From Shewanella inventionis (lineage in GTDB: Bacteria; Pseudomonadota; Gammaproteobacteria; Enterobacterales; Shewanellaceae): DNA of 64,000 nucleotides. This document shows positions 33,519 to 43,448 of the stretch, one piece after another (the first letter of the stretch is position 1; every line of letters starts with the position of its first letter). Under the pieces are notes generated by a model. It had not been told where the DNA came from, did not search any database, and saw only the letters and a list, made by a program, of their open reading frames with translations. The DNA lies in assembly GCF_014641855.1 (NCBI RefSeq), contig NZ_BMII01000010.1, positions 62,001 to 126,000 on the forward strand, in the 5' to 3' direction. The translations under genes and the position numbers were made by a program.

Positions 33519-36107
33519 TCACTCGTTATTTCGTTGGAAACTCAGCTCAGTGGTCGATTCAAGCGATGCTTGAATGTCTGCCTCGGTAAACAACAATGGC
33601 CGAAGTTGTTTTTGAGTCGAGTAAAATTCACTTTGATCGTTAAAGCTTGGACTTAATGCATTACTTGATTGCGAGTAACTCAATATGCCCTTAGCAACCG
33701 GCCCATCATCGGTAAAGCTGACCGTCATCATCCAACTTGAACCATAGCGAATTTGATAACCTTGCGCAGTTAACCCCGACGAAGCCGCCTTACCTGATAA
33801 TACATCCATAACAGCGGCATAACTATGCTGAGGAATTAATGTATCGTCGCCCGACAAGCTGGTCGAAAACACATTAAAGCCACCTTCAGCGTTATGGCTG
33901 CCCGGCCAAGGTAATTTAACCCCTGATGCGCTGCCATCTGGTAGCGACTTTTCAACAAACTGCACTTCCCCAAGGCTTGCATCAACACTAAACCCTGCGG
34001 CTTCTAGGTTAAGCGCTGCATGAGCTAAAGCAACGAGCGCGCTACCATCGCTGGCAAGTGTGTTGGGTGTAGAGGCAGCATTGGTGTAATCAAATGCCTG
34101 AGTCAACATGGTGTCTTGATTAAATTGATGCGCAAACTCACGAATTAATGCCCCGCCGACACTGTCGTTATCTTGTTTACCATTCCACGCAGTTAGCGCC
34201 GCGCAAGATGCACTAAGATCTTTAGACAAGCTTGCACTAACAACAACAGGCGTGTCACCTTGTTCAGCACATTGCGCTAATAAATCAGCAAGTACTAACT
34301 CAGGTAAATAAGCACGGTTAGACAACAATGCGGTCTCTAATTCAGCTAACGAAAACTTACCGTCATCACCAGCAGCATCATCCATTAAGGTTAACCCCAT
34401 ACGAGTTCGCAACGATAATTGACCGCGCTCAGGTCCGTATAACGGTGAGAAATTTTCTAATGGCTGGGCTAAGTTAGTTGACCAAAATGAATTATTGGAG
34501 TTTTGCACAAAGTCAGTTCGCTCAAGCTTGGGTGCACGCTCATATGGCATAGGTTCGCTAAAACTAAACGTTGAAGTGTTACCCGGCAATATTGTAAATC
34601 CCGCTTGGGCTTTAGCCGCAATGATCTCTGGGGTGGTTTTAAGGACACCGATAATAAAATCAGAAAAACCCGGCACCGTTGAATCATCAATATAAAACGC
34701 ATTACCGTCTTTATCGGCATACATGGTGTTATTAAAAATCACGCCATCATAATCTTTAAAGGCTTGCTGAAACTCATCAAGATTGCTGGCACGGTTCATG
34801 GCTAACCAATGGTCAAGCGGATCTTTATTCGCCATGTTGGCATCTTGGATCATAAACGCCTGGCCGTCATCCCAGCCAAAGGGAGCTAACGCAGGTGGCG
34901 CTTCAACCATTGGGCCTTTAGCTGTGGTGTATATGTCTTTTTCAGCAACCAGCATTCCCGCCGCACCTGCATTGACGAACACCGAAACGGTTTCTTTAGT
35001 GATTGGCATGGCTTCGCCGTCGAACATGTATTGCAATCTGTCACCGGCCATCAGTTCAAGGTTGTACATCACAAAATGCTCAGCCGTTGAAAAGGTATGC
35101 GTCCAGGCAACATCTTTGTTAAAACCAATATTAACCAGGCCAGGCATGCCGACTAGCGATCCGCCCATCACATCAATTTGGCCAGGAATGGTTAAGTGCG
35201 ACTGCCAAAAACGTAAATTACCAGTATGCGGAAAATGTGGATTTCCCAATACCATGCCTTTACCATTTTCGGTTTTATCTTTGCCTAGGCCCCAGCCATT
35301 GGAGCCTAAATCCCGTGGGTTGGTGTCAGGTGTAGTGATATTTGCCGCTCGAGCTATCAGTTTGCGGTTCATGTCGCTAACAAAGGCCGTTTGCACCGAT
35401 GAACCCGCGGGGCCAACAATGCGCGGTAAGTATTCTTCGCCATCGCCAGGGTTTGCATAAAAGATTAAATCTAAAAAGTTAGCCGCGCCCGGTAGCAGCG
35501 CGACCGAAAATAAATAGTTAGCTACATCAACCCCAGTGATGGGTTTAACCCAAGGTTGGCCGGCGCAAAAAGGCTCAGCGGTTTGTTCACCGGCTTCAAC
35601 GTCAGCTAAAAATTGATTGTAGCCGGCGCTGAAACCTTCCATTAACGCGCGCGAGTTATAACTAAACTGGCTGTATTGCGTTTCAGCAAGCTCTCTGATT
35701 TTTAATGCTTTGTAGGCAAAGTCAGAAATTAAGTTGCCGTTATCTTCGCTGGTGGGCAACCCCGTTGAAAAGTCGATTGAGGCATGCGGGCCAAAATACA
35801 TTGAACGCTCAGAATTGGCTTTAACAAAACCATCGGCCATAACACAAAGATTATCTTGCGCTTGAGCGTAACCACTACCAAAGCCCAAGCTTTCTAAATT
35901 GTCTGCGGTAATATGCGGTACACCATATTGGGTGCGGCGGATCTGCGCCTTAAGCGCGCCATTTGGAGCAAAAGCTTGCAGCAGAGGTGTGACTTCGGGT
36001 TCTGGTGTAGGTTGAGTGGTTTTTGTGAAATCGGTATCGTCGCCGCAACCGACAATAAACATTGTCGACGCCATGCCCATCGCGAGCAGGAGTTTATTGA
36101 AATCCAT
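33519..36107 (-). CDS. penicillin-acylase-family Ntn hydrolase lipoprotein
   Basis: 862 residues. A lipoprotein signal (MASTMFIVGC) is followed by the alpha chain (IRRTQYGVPHITADNLESLGFG) and the beta chain beginning at the autoproteolytic GSNGW (N-terminal nucleophile Ser), then NPHFPHTGNLRFWQSHL. The family cleaves amide bonds of N-acyl compounds, including acyl-homoserine lactones (PvdQ/QuiP) and beta-lactams. The substrate is not predictable. As a lipoprotein it would face the periplasm or the cell surface. Stands alone. Confidence 0.9.
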   Translation of the reverse strand: MDFNKLLLAMGMASTMFIVGCGDDTDFTKTTQPTPEPEVTPLLQAFAPNGALKAQIRRTQYGVPHITADNLESLGFGSGYAQAQDNLCVMADGFVKANSERSMYFGPHASIDFSTGLPTSEDNGNLISDFAYKALKIRELAETQYSQFSYNSRALMEGFSAGYNQFLADVEAGEQTAEPFCAGQPWVKPITGVDVANYLFSVALLPGAANFLDLIFYANPGDGEEYLPRIVGPAGSSVQTAFVSDMNRKLIARAANITTPDTNPRDLGSNGWGLGKDKTENGKGMVLGNPHFPHTGNLRFWQSHLTIPGQIDVMGGSLVGMPGLVNIGFNKDVAWTHTFSTAEHFVMYNLELMAGDRLQYMFDGEAMPITKETVSVFVNAGAAGMLVAEKDIYTTAKGPMVEAPPALAPFGWDDGQAFMIQDANMANKDPLDHWLAMNRASNLDEFQQAFKDYDGVIFNNTMYADKDGNAFYIDDSTVPGFSDFIIGVLKTTPEIIAAKAQAGFTILPGNTSTFSFSEPMPYERAPKLERTDFVQNSNNSFWSTNLAQPLENFSPLYGPERGQLSLRTRMGLTLMDDAAGDDGKFSLAELETALLSNRAYLPELVLADLLAQCAEQGDTPVVVSASLSKDLSASCAALTAWNGKQDNDSVGGALIREFAHQFNQDTMLTQAFDYTNAASTPNTLASDGSALVALAHAALNLEAAGFSVDASLGEVQFVEKSLPDGSASGVKLPWPGSHNAEGGFNVFSTSLSGDDTLIPQHSYAAVMDVLSGKAASSGLTAQGYQIRYGSSWMMTVSFTDDGPVAKGILSYSQSSNALSPSFNDQSEFYSTQKQLRPLLFTEADIQASLESTTELSFQRNNE

Positions 36108-36568
36108 TATTATTATCCTTGTTGTTACCCTGTATTTGGGGATCCTTTATGTCTCAATTCAGAACAATATTTGTAGTCACAACCCCAGTTGTCACCACTA
36201 AAAATATCAACATAAATACAACAAAGACATGAGTGATATTTAAGCAACCAATTAAACATCTGTATATATGCAGAAATAATTACATACAATTTATCTAATG
36301 CTTTAAGAGTAAACCACAACAAGGAGTAGAGCCTTGTTTGCTATAAAGTTAATGATTTAGTTATCAAAGTAGCGATAAAGTAGTTACCAAGCAGTCATAA
36401 AGTAGCTATAAAGTATTACACCAATGCAGCATTCTTCTTTATCTCAAACAGTTAACTGATACAATGCAATAAAAAAGCATTATAAATTTAAATAATCACG
36501 TTAACCGCTACAACAGCTGCTTCTAAAGCTAACCAGAGCTTAACAATAAGTGCATTAAGGGTAATACA
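36108..36568. other. intergenic region with short direct repeats
   Basis: About 460 AT-rich bases between divergent genes. At 36364-36416 four copies of (A)TAAAGTA occur in two pairs (AAAGTAGCGATAAAGTAG and ATAAAGTAGCTATAAAGTA), possibly binding sites for the TonB receptor promoter. Confidence 0.45.
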
Positions 36569-38632
36569 TTGAAGATGGTAAAAAGATTACTAATAGGGTC
36601 TCTGCTCGTGACACCTTGCGTTATCGCACAAGAGCCTCTTAGCAACCTTGACTTAGACCTAGATTCGTTAATGGCAATGGATGTACAAGTCACTTCGGCA
36701 ATGAAACGAGCCCAATCCGCATTCGATACCGCATCTTCTATTTATGTGTTAACCAAAGAACAAATTACCCGTTCTGGTGCAACCTCGATCCCTGAGGCAC
36801 TCAAAATGGTCCCAGGGCTTGCGGTTAGGCAACTTGACAACAACCAATGGGCAATTACCTCTCGCGGTGTCGCTTCACGGTTTTCAGCTAAATTATTAGT
36901 CATGATAGATGGCCAAAGCTTTTATACCCCTAAGTTTGCTGCCGTATACTGGGAAACCCTAAATGTGCCGCTATACGACATTGAAAGAATTGAAGTCATA
37001 CGTGGTCAAGGTGGCTTATTGTGGGGCAGTAATGCCAACAATGGGGTCATCAACATTATTACCAAAAACAGCATAGATACTCGAGGCCTGCATGCAGACA
37101 TTAGCAGTGGTAGCCAAATAAACCATGATGCTAATTTGCGCTATGGTGGAGATCTTGGCAATAAAGGCAGTTTTCGTGTTTATGGGCATGTAAGAGATGG
37201 TGATGAGTCAGACAAAGGCATCCATCTTGAACCAGCTGACTTTACTGAGCAACATTCTGCTGGGGCACGATTTGATTTTACCCCAAGTGATGAATGGTCA
37301 GGGTTAGTACAGGGTAATATTACTGAGTCGACTTTAGGACAAAACTTTCGTGGCGTAATTGACGAAACCAATCGCAATGTGTCTTTTTCTGGCCATTTAG
37401 ATCGCACTGACTCACGTATTATGGCTCGTATAGAAAACCGCATATCAGACGATGCAAACCAAATGCTACAAACTTCCTGGTTAAAACAATCGGGCAGCCA
37501 AACCTTTCTTCAAGAAGATTTTTCATCATTTGATGTCGATTACCAAATGAACTTTTTGTATGGCGATCTTAAATTCGATTGGGGATTAAATTACCGCTAT
37601 AACGATATTTTATTCGCTGAAAGTTCCTTTGTGCGCAGCGATGGTGGTTACAACACTTTAGAGCAATACGGCGCGTTAGTTCAGGCACAATATACCCTTA
37701 TCGACAATGAGTTAGACGTTATTCTTGGCGCAAAAATTGAGCATAACGATTTAACCGGCTGGGAAAACCAACCCCTAGCAAGATTGGTCTGGAAATTACA
37801 GCCAAATCAGGTGTTATGGACATCAATATCTAAAAGTGTCCGTGTGCCCTCGTTAATTGAATTTAACGACGACTTTACGATTGACGGCCAACGTGTAGAA
37901 GAAGTGTCACCCATTACCACTGGCATTGACATGATAGACAAGTACTACATTAAGACATACCTAAACGGTAACAATAATGTTAAGTCTGAAGAGTCAGTAT
38001 CATACGAGTTAGGCTATCGCTTATCTCAAGGCCACTGGGGTCTAGATGTATCGCTTTACCATACCGAAGTGAGCGACGTATTAGCGGTTGAAGTTGATGC
38101 AAACGCAGAGCAATTTTTACCGATTTTTGCCTTATTACAACAGGGCGAAATAGCGTTGGCGATGCAAAGCCTAACGACGACATCAATAAACTTTGATTTA
38201 GTGTCAAATGCCGAGGTAACCACTAATGGTGGTGATATTATTTTAACCTGGCAGCCCTCAGACATATTCAATGCAGAGCTGGGCTACAGCTACAATACCT
38301 TTGACGATAATTTGGCTGAAAACACATTCAGGGCAATTGGATACGATTCAACAAGCCGTCAATTATTTGCCAAATCAGACATCAAAATTTTTGAGCAACA
38401 CCGTCTCTATGCGTTAATACGGGTTGAGAATAGTGATGCTTACAATGTCGATAATTACACTGCACTAGACTTAACTTGGCAATGGGCTTTCCATAAAAAC
38501 TGGTCAGCCGCGGTTATAGGTAAAAACCTGTTTGCAGGTTCACACATTGAGTACAACAATACGAGAGAAACATACACCATACCCAATTACATCGATGAAA
38601 GCGTCACTTTTAAATTAACAGCGAAGTTTTAA
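36569..38632 (+). CDS. TonB-dependent receptor
   Basis: 687 residues. Signal peptide ends about VIA-Q. Plug domain residues ~35-160: YVLTKEQITRSGATSIPEALKMVPGL, GVASRFSAKLLVMIDGQSFYTPKF, VIRGQGGLLWGSNANNGVINIITK. The remainder is a 22-strand beta barrel ending in an aromatic residue (VTFKLTAKF). A TonB box-like segment (DLDLDSLMAMDVQVTSAM) precedes it. First gene of an operon with YfiR and a GGDEF/EAL protein, a known combination for c-di-GMP signalling. The start TTG (36569) has AAGGG at 7 bases; ATG 36575 is an alternative. Confidence 0.9.
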   Translation: MKMVKRLLIGSLLVTPCVIAQEPLSNLDLDLDSLMAMDVQVTSAMKRAQSAFDTASSIYVLTKEQITRSGATSIPEALKMVPGLAVRQLDNNQWAITSRGVASRFSAKLLVMIDGQSFYTPKFAAVYWETLNVPLYDIERIEVIRGQGGLLWGSNANNGVINIITKNSIDTRGLHADISSGSQINHDANLRYGGDLGNKGSFRVYGHVRDGDESDKGIHLEPADFTEQHSAGARFDFTPSDEWSGLVQGNITESTLGQNFRGVIDETNRNVSFSGHLDRTDSRIMARIENRISDDANQMLQTSWLKQSGSQTFLQEDFSSFDVDYQMNFLYGDLKFDWGLNYRYNDILFAESSFVRSDGGYNTLEQYGALVQAQYTLIDNELDVILGAKIEHNDLTGWENQPLARLVWKLQPNQVLWTSISKSVRVPSLIEFNDDFTIDGQRVEEVSPITTGIDMIDKYYIKTYLNGNNNVKSEESVSYELGYRLSQGHWGLDVSLYHTEVSDVLAVEVDANAEQFLPIFALLQQGEIALAMQSLTTTSINFDLVSNAEVTTNGGDIILTWQPSDIFNAELGYSYNTFDDNLAENTFRAIGYDSTSRQLFAKSDIKIFEQHRLYALIRVENSDAYNVDNYTALDLTWQWAFHKNWSAAVIGKNLFAGSHIEYNNTRETYTIPNYIDESVTFKLTAKF

Positions 38633-38640
38633 CTCACGTA

Positions 38641-39171
38641 ATGCTAAAGATAAAACGAGTATTTATGGTGTTGATGCTACCGTTTTTGCTTATGTTAAGC
38701 CAAAACGCGCATGCTATTGACACCGAGTACGCACTCAAAGCGGGGTTTTTATATAATTTTGCGCGTTACAGCGAATGGACAAACTCGCCCACAACATTGA
38801 GCCGTTTTTCACTTTGTAGCCCCGACAGCAATTTCATCGACGTCGCCAGTACGGTATTAAAAAATAGAGCCGTCAATAACACTCCCATTACAACACTCAC
38901 GGTATCTTTAACCGAAACCGACTTAAACCAGTGCCAAGTCCTGTTTATTACTTCAGGTACGCTAACGTTATGGAACAACGCATCATTAAACGAGCTAAAA
39001 AATGTGATGATTGTTGGAGAAACAGAAGACTTTATCGCTCAAGGTGGACAAATACGGTTCTTTTTATCCGGTGGTAAAGTTCGTTTTGAAGTCTCACCCG
39101 AAAAGCTTTTATCAGCCAACATTACCATGAGCTCAAAAGTGTTGCGTCTTGGTCGAGTGATGGAACAATAA
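38641..39171 (+). CDS. YfiR-family periplasmic protein (DUF4154)
   Basis: 176 residues with a signal peptide (MLKIKRVFMVLMLPFLLMLS...AHA). The domain begins YALKAGFLYNFARYSEW, with CQVLFITSG and VGETEDFIAQGGQIRFFLSGGKVRFEVSPEKL, all characteristic of YfiR. In Pseudomonas YfiR represses the diguanylate cyclase YfiN from the periplasm. Here it sits 8 bases after the TonB receptor and 4 before a membrane GGDEF/EAL protein, so a repressor role towards that enzyme is inferred. Confidence 0.9.
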   Translation: MLKIKRVFMVLMLPFLLMLSQNAHAIDTEYALKAGFLYNFARYSEWTNSPTTLSRFSLCSPDSNFIDVASTVLKNRAVNNTPITTLTVSLTETDLNQCQVLFITSGTLTLWNNASLNELKNVMIVGETEDFIAQGGQIRFFLSGGKVRFEVSPEKLLSANITMSSKVLRLGRVMEQ

Positions 39172-39175
39172 TTCG

Positions 39176-41233
39176 ATGAAATCATTACTACGCATAGACA
39201 CAATAAGTAAAAAAGTATTATTGATGCTAATGAGTGTGGCCATAGTATCGACCGTCTCTGTGGCGTTAGTTTTTAGTGCTTATGAGCTGAACTCAGCAAA
39301 ACGCGAACAAATCGAAAGCCTTGAAAGCGTATCCAACATGCTGTCGCCCAATATCACTGCGGCATTATTATTTGACGACCAAGACACCATTGCCGAACTC
39401 ATCAAACCGGTATTATCACGATCAGACATTGTTTTAGTCTCGGTAACGAACATTAACGGTGACGTTTTAGCCGAATCGACTGCGCCAAACATTGATAAAA
39501 CCAGTTTGAATGAAACAAGTAACGTCACCAAAGTAAGCACCCTTTTAACATTAGACAACCAAAAATATGGTGAATTATCCATCACGGCCAATGACAGTTA
39601 TATTAAGGATAGAATTCAATTTTACGGTAAATTTTTGCTGTTATTGTTGCTTTCCACCTTTGCGCTGAGTCTCTTTTTGTCACTAGTATTACGTCGAATA
39701 TTTTTAAGCCCAATTTTATATCTTGCCGATACGGCTGATAAAATCACCAAATCAAACGACTATAGCCTACGGGCAAAACAGCACTCAAAAGATGAAATAG
39801 GCCAACTAGCAACTTGCTTTAACAGCATGCTAGACACCATAGAACAGCGAGATATTTTACTAGAAAGTCAGGTAGCATTACGTACTAAAGAGCTCGAAAA
39901 CGCCAACACTCAATTGCATGAATATGCCTACCAAGACGGTTTAACCGACTTACCAAACAGACGCTACTTTTATAAAAAATTACAGTCACTAATTGATATT
40001 GATAATATGCAATTTGCATTAATTTTTATCGATTTAGATGGTTTTAAAGAAGTAAACGACACATTGGGTCACGATTACGGTGATCTACTTTTACATCAAG
40101 TGGCAAAGCGCTTACGAAGTTGTGTACGAAGTAACGATACCGTTGCCAGACTTGGCGGTGATGAGTTTACCTTGATCATTGAAGGTATCAACGATGTTGA
40201 ACGTGCCAGTGATATTGCCCAAAAAGTAAAACAAAGCCTCATGCAATGCATTAGCATCAATGGCTCTCAAGTGTATGTGACTGGGAGTATAGGGCTAACC
40301 TTTTACCCAACCGATGGCCGTAGCGTAGAAGACTTAGTCAAACATGCCGATCAAGCCATGTACTTATCAAAAAGCAAAGGCCGCAATCGCTATGAGTTTT
40401 TCTCTTACGTGATAGAAGAGCAAGCCATTGAAAAACGTCGAAAACTAGAAGAGATCCGCGTTGCACTTAAAACAGATCAGTTTGTACTATATTACCAACC
40501 CATTTTTGACATAGACGGCATCAATGTTGGCAAAGCAGAAGCCCTCATCCGTTGGCAACATCCACAGCTCGGGCTTGTGGGCCCAAATGAATTTATTCCA
40601 CTGGCAGAACAAAATGGATTAATTGAAGACATAGGGAATTGGGTAAGAGAGCAGGCGATAAAAGATGCTGCCCACTGGTTTAGATTAACCGGCAAAGTGA
40701 CTCAGGTAAGTGTAAATACATCACCTTTGCAAATCGATCACGCCGGTAAATGGGTCGATGAGTGGCTGGCAACGTGTAACAAGTTCGGCCTACCTAGAGA
40801 TACCATGATCATTGAAGTCACTGAAAATACCTTAATGGATCCTGACTCTCCTATTCAGCAGCAAATGCATCGATTAAATCAATATGGTATCGACATCGCC
40901 ATTGACGATTTTGGTGTTGGCTATTCGTCTTTAGCCTATCTTCAAAGGCTAGATATCGATATCCTCAAAATTGATCGCTCGTTTATTCAGCACATGGAAA
41001 CCAATGAAAGTAGCATTGCCTTAGTCAGAGCGATTATTACCATGGCCAGTCACTTAAACGTAAAAGTGGTTGCCGAAGGTGTTGAAACCAAAGGACAACA
41101 CCAAATATTACAGCAATTATCGTGTGATTATTTACAAGGGTATTTGTTCGCTAAGCCTATGCCTGCTAAAGACTTTATACAAACTTACATAAAGCCTTTA
41201 GAGGCACAACATAATCCATTAGTTATCGATTAA
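39176..41233 (+). CDS. membrane GGDEF/EAL c-di-GMP enzyme with HAMP (YfiN-like sensor)
   Basis: 685 residues. TM1 near residue 25, a periplasmic CHASE8-like sensor domain (~35-150, VSNMLSPNITAALLFDDQDT), TM2 (~155-175), HAMP (~175-235), GGDEF ~250-400 with intact RLGGDEF, and EAL ~430-670 with intact EALIRW, TLMDP and DDFGVGYSSLAYL. It may both make and degrade c-di-GMP. YfiN itself has no EAL domain, so this is a hybrid. It is translated 4 bases after YfiR, which probably controls it. Its 3' end overlaps the convergent acuI gene by 11 bases. Confidence 0.92.
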   Translation: MKSLLRIDTISKKVLLMLMSVAIVSTVSVALVFSAYELNSAKREQIESLESVSNMLSPNITAALLFDDQDTIAELIKPVLSRSDIVLVSVTNINGDVLAESTAPNIDKTSLNETSNVTKVSTLLTLDNQKYGELSITANDSYIKDRIQFYGKFLLLLLLSTFALSLFLSLVLRRIFLSPILYLADTADKITKSNDYSLRAKQHSKDEIGQLATCFNSMLDTIEQRDILLESQVALRTKELENANTQLHEYAYQDGLTDLPNRRYFYKKLQSLIDIDNMQFALIFIDLDGFKEVNDTLGHDYGDLLLHQVAKRLRSCVRSNDTVARLGGDEFTLIIEGINDVERASDIAQKVKQSLMQCISINGSQVYVTGSIGLTFYPTDGRSVEDLVKHADQAMYLSKSKGRNRYEFFSYVIEEQAIEKRRKLEEIRVALKTDQFVLYYQPIFDIDGINVGKAEALIRWQHPQLGLVGPNEFIPLAEQNGLIEDIGNWVREQAIKDAAHWFRLTGKVTQVSVNTSPLQIDHAGKWVDEWLATCNKFGLPRDTMIIEVTENTLMDPDSPIQQQMHRLNQYGIDIAIDDFGVGYSSLAYLQRLDIDILKIDRSFIQHMETNESSIALVRAIITMASHLNVKVVAEGVETKGQHQILQQLSCDYLQGYLFAKPMPAKDFIQTYIKPLEAQHNPLVID

Positions 41234-42206
41234 CATCAACAACCACGCGGCCTCGCACTTTACCGCTCATCAAATCATTCGCCACAGTTTGCGCTTCAGC
41301 CAAGCTCACTTCTTGAACAATATCATCAAATACTGATGGTTCAATAATATCGGCCAAACGTTGCCATGCTTCTACTCTATCGGCAATCGGACGCATTACG
41401 CTGTCTACACCGGCAAGGGTAATACCGCGTAAAATAAATGGCGCTACACTCGCAGGTAAATCCATGCCTTGAGCCAAACCACAAGCAGCAACAGTACCGC
41501 CATATTTAGTACTGGCACATACGTTAGCTAACGTGTGACTGCCAACCGAATCGACCGCACCAGCCCAACGCTCTTTAGCTAAAGGACGACCCGGTTCTGA
41601 TAGCGTTGCTCTATCAATAATCTCGCTGGCACCAAGCTTTTTAAGGTAATCGCTTTCATCGACGCGACCTGTAGACGCAACAACGGTATAACCAAGTTTA
41701 GCTAAAATAGCGATAGCAAAACTGCCAACCCCACCATTAGCGCCGGTCACTAAAATGTCGCCTTTATCTGGCGTGACACCATTTTTTTCAAGGGCGATAA
41801 CACACAACATGGCAGTATAACCTGCGGTGCCAATCGCCATTGCTTCACGAGGAGTAAAGGCACTCGGCAGGGCAATTAACCAATCACTTTTTAAACGTGC
41901 TTTTGTCGCAAGTCCACCGCAGTGCACCTCGCCCACGCCAAACCCATTTAGTAACACAGTATCGCCAACGCTAAATTTATCGCTGTCGCTTTGCTCAACA
42001 ATACCAACCAAATCAATACCTGGCACCATAGGAAAACTACGAACTACAGGTGCTTTACCTGTTATTGCAAGCGCATCTTTATAGTTTAAGGTGCTATATA
42101 ACACCTTAACAGTGACATCACCTTCAGGCAGTGCAGACTCATCAACAGACTTGACTGTAGTGCGGTAACCTTGATCATCTTTTTCTATTAACATGGCATT
42201 AAACAT
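41223..42206 (-). CDS. acuI: acryloyl-CoA reductase (AcuI/YhdH family MDR)
   Basis: 327 residues, medium-chain dehydrogenase/reductase. The GroES-like half has LYSTLNYKDALAITGKAPV and PMVPGIDLVGIVEQS. The NADPH-binding half has VTGANGGVGSFAIAILAKLG, and the family Arg in GRVDESDYLKKLGA. AcuI reduces toxic acryloyl-CoA to propionyl-CoA with NADPH. The TetR regulator 108 bases upstream and matching palindromes (42222 and 42956) support control by an AcuR-type repressor. No DMSP-cleavage gene is in the window. Confidence 0.9.
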   Translation of the reverse strand: MFNAMLIEKDDQGYRTTVKSVDESALPEGDVTVKVLYSTLNYKDALAITGKAPVVRSFPMVPGIDLVGIVEQSDSDKFSVGDTVLLNGFGVGEVHCGGLATKARLKSDWLIALPSAFTPREAMAIGTAGYTAMLCVIALEKNGVTPDKGDILVTGANGGVGSFAIAILAKLGYTVVASTGRVDESDYLKKLGASEIIDRATLSEPGRPLAKERWAGAVDSVGSHTLANVCASTKYGGTVAACGLAQGMDLPASVAPFILRGITLAGVDSVMRPIADRVEAWQRLADIIEPSVFDDIVQEVSLAEAQTVANDLMSGKVRGRVVVDVNR

Positions 42207-42221
42207 GACTTACTCCTAATT

Positions 42222-42236
42222 TAGACCGATCGTCTA
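42222..42236. promoter_or_regulatory. TetR operator of acuI
   Basis: TAGACCGATCGTCTA, an imperfect palindrome 16 bases before the acuI start. Same sequence family as 42956-42976. Confidence 0.72.
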
Positions 42237-42314
42237 TTAATGGTTAACATTTTTAATCAGATTAAAACTCATTGATCTCGTAGCAGAGTCATAACGCTAT
42301 CATTCTGTATTTAG

Positions 42315-42947
42315 CTATTTAGGTAGTGCTGCAATAAACAAATCGCAAAAATTATCCAGGGGGGATCCATTTTCCACTAACTTTGCCCGGCTTACTGCGC
42401 CTTCCCAGGCAACCCAAAAGTTTTCTGCTAACAATTGGCAGTCTGCATCGGCCGCAATTTGCCCTTGTGCAGCGGCATCAGCAAGGCAATGTGCTAAGCA
42501 ATCTTGCCAACGTTCAAATATGGCTATCAACTGCGGTCTGAAGCTTTCAGGTAACATACCAACCTCCTGACCTAAATTACCCACTAAACAACCACGTTTA
42601 AAATGGTGACGAGTCATACCCGCTTTAGCGTCTGCCACAAAATGACGGATCCGAGTTAAAGGGGCTGTAGTCTCATCCTGTAAATGAGTGGTTAATTTAG
42701 CCAAAAAGTAATCGGCATAATGTTGTAACACAACCTGCCCAAAGGCTTCTTTACTAGCAAAATAATGATAAAAGGACCCCTTAGGTACGCCAACCTTTTT
42801 TAAAATAGGCTCAATACCTGACGCGGCAAATCCATGCTCTGTTAATTGTTCAAGGCCACTGCGGATTAATGCAGCGCGGGTATCTGGATTTTCTCGAGAT
42901 ACTTTTGGGGGCCTACCTCTTCGAGGTTTTGTATTGGGTAAATTCAT
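42315..42947 (-). CDS. acuR: TetR-family repressor (AcuR-like)
   Basis: 210 residues. After a basic N-terminus (PRRGRPPKVS) comes a TetR helix-turn-helix (HGFAASGIEPILKKVGVPKG then SFYHYFASKEAF), then a C-terminal ligand domain (GCLVGNLGQEVG). The Cys/Gly motif RGCLVGNLGQE is typical of the AcuR/YxaF subgroup. Starts at MNLPNTKPRRGRPP; longer upstream frames lack support. It probably represses acuI and itself through the palindromes at 42222 and 42956, released by acrylate or another electrophile (inference from AcuR/NemR-type regulators). Confidence 0.82.
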   Translation of the reverse strand: MNLPNTKPRRGRPPKVSRENPDTRAALIRSGLEQLTEHGFAASGIEPILKKVGVPKGSFYHYFASKEAFGQVVLQHYADYFLAKLTTHLQDETTAPLTRIRHFVADAKAGMTRHHFKRGCLVGNLGQEVGMLPESFRPQLIAIFERWQDCLAHCLADAAAQGQIAADADCQLLAENFWVAWEGAVSRAKLVENGSPLDNFCDLFIAALPK

Positions 42948-42955
42948 TAAACATA

Positions 42956-42976
42956 TATTAGACCGAGCGTCTAATA
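42956..42976. promoter_or_regulatory. TetR operator (autoregulation)
   Basis: TATTAGAC-CGAGC-GTCTAATA, perfect 8-bp arms, 9 bases before the TetR start. Confidence 0.75.
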
Positions 42977-43448
42977 AATAGCAATATTGAAAATGAAAAA
43001 TCATGCAATGGTGCAATAAAGCGAACCGTTTCGTGAGTAATCTGCATTTCAATCCTTACAAACTAACACACAGATCACAGTACCCCATAACATGCTGTCA
43101 ACCTCCGCACAATGGTTTGATGTGTAATCAATTTGCTAAAAGGAAACAATAACGATTAAGCCAAGGTGCACCGTACATAGCAGTAACAAAAGTGCTAACG
43201 TCATACTTAACCGCAAATCAATTAAGACCATAATGAAGCCAGCAACTTAAGCAATTTTGTTGTAAAACCCCCATTTAACAGCCAAAAATCTATAGATGTA
43301 AAAAATTCATTTATAAAATTTAATCAGGCGCTTGCCCCTACAGGCTATGGGATCTGAGCTAACTCGCCCCCCCTAACTTAACCCCAAACCTGAGGTTCAG
43401 GGCGTTTTAGATTGGAATCTAACAGGCAAACAGTGTTATTATAGTTAG
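42977..43448. other. intergenic region and proline-operon leader
   Basis: About 470 bases with no gene. The last 70 bases hold two hairpins (CCTGA-GGT-TCAGG near 43391 and TTAGAT-TGGA-ATCTAA near 43410) just before the leader terminator. No promoter is clear. Confidence 0.5.
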
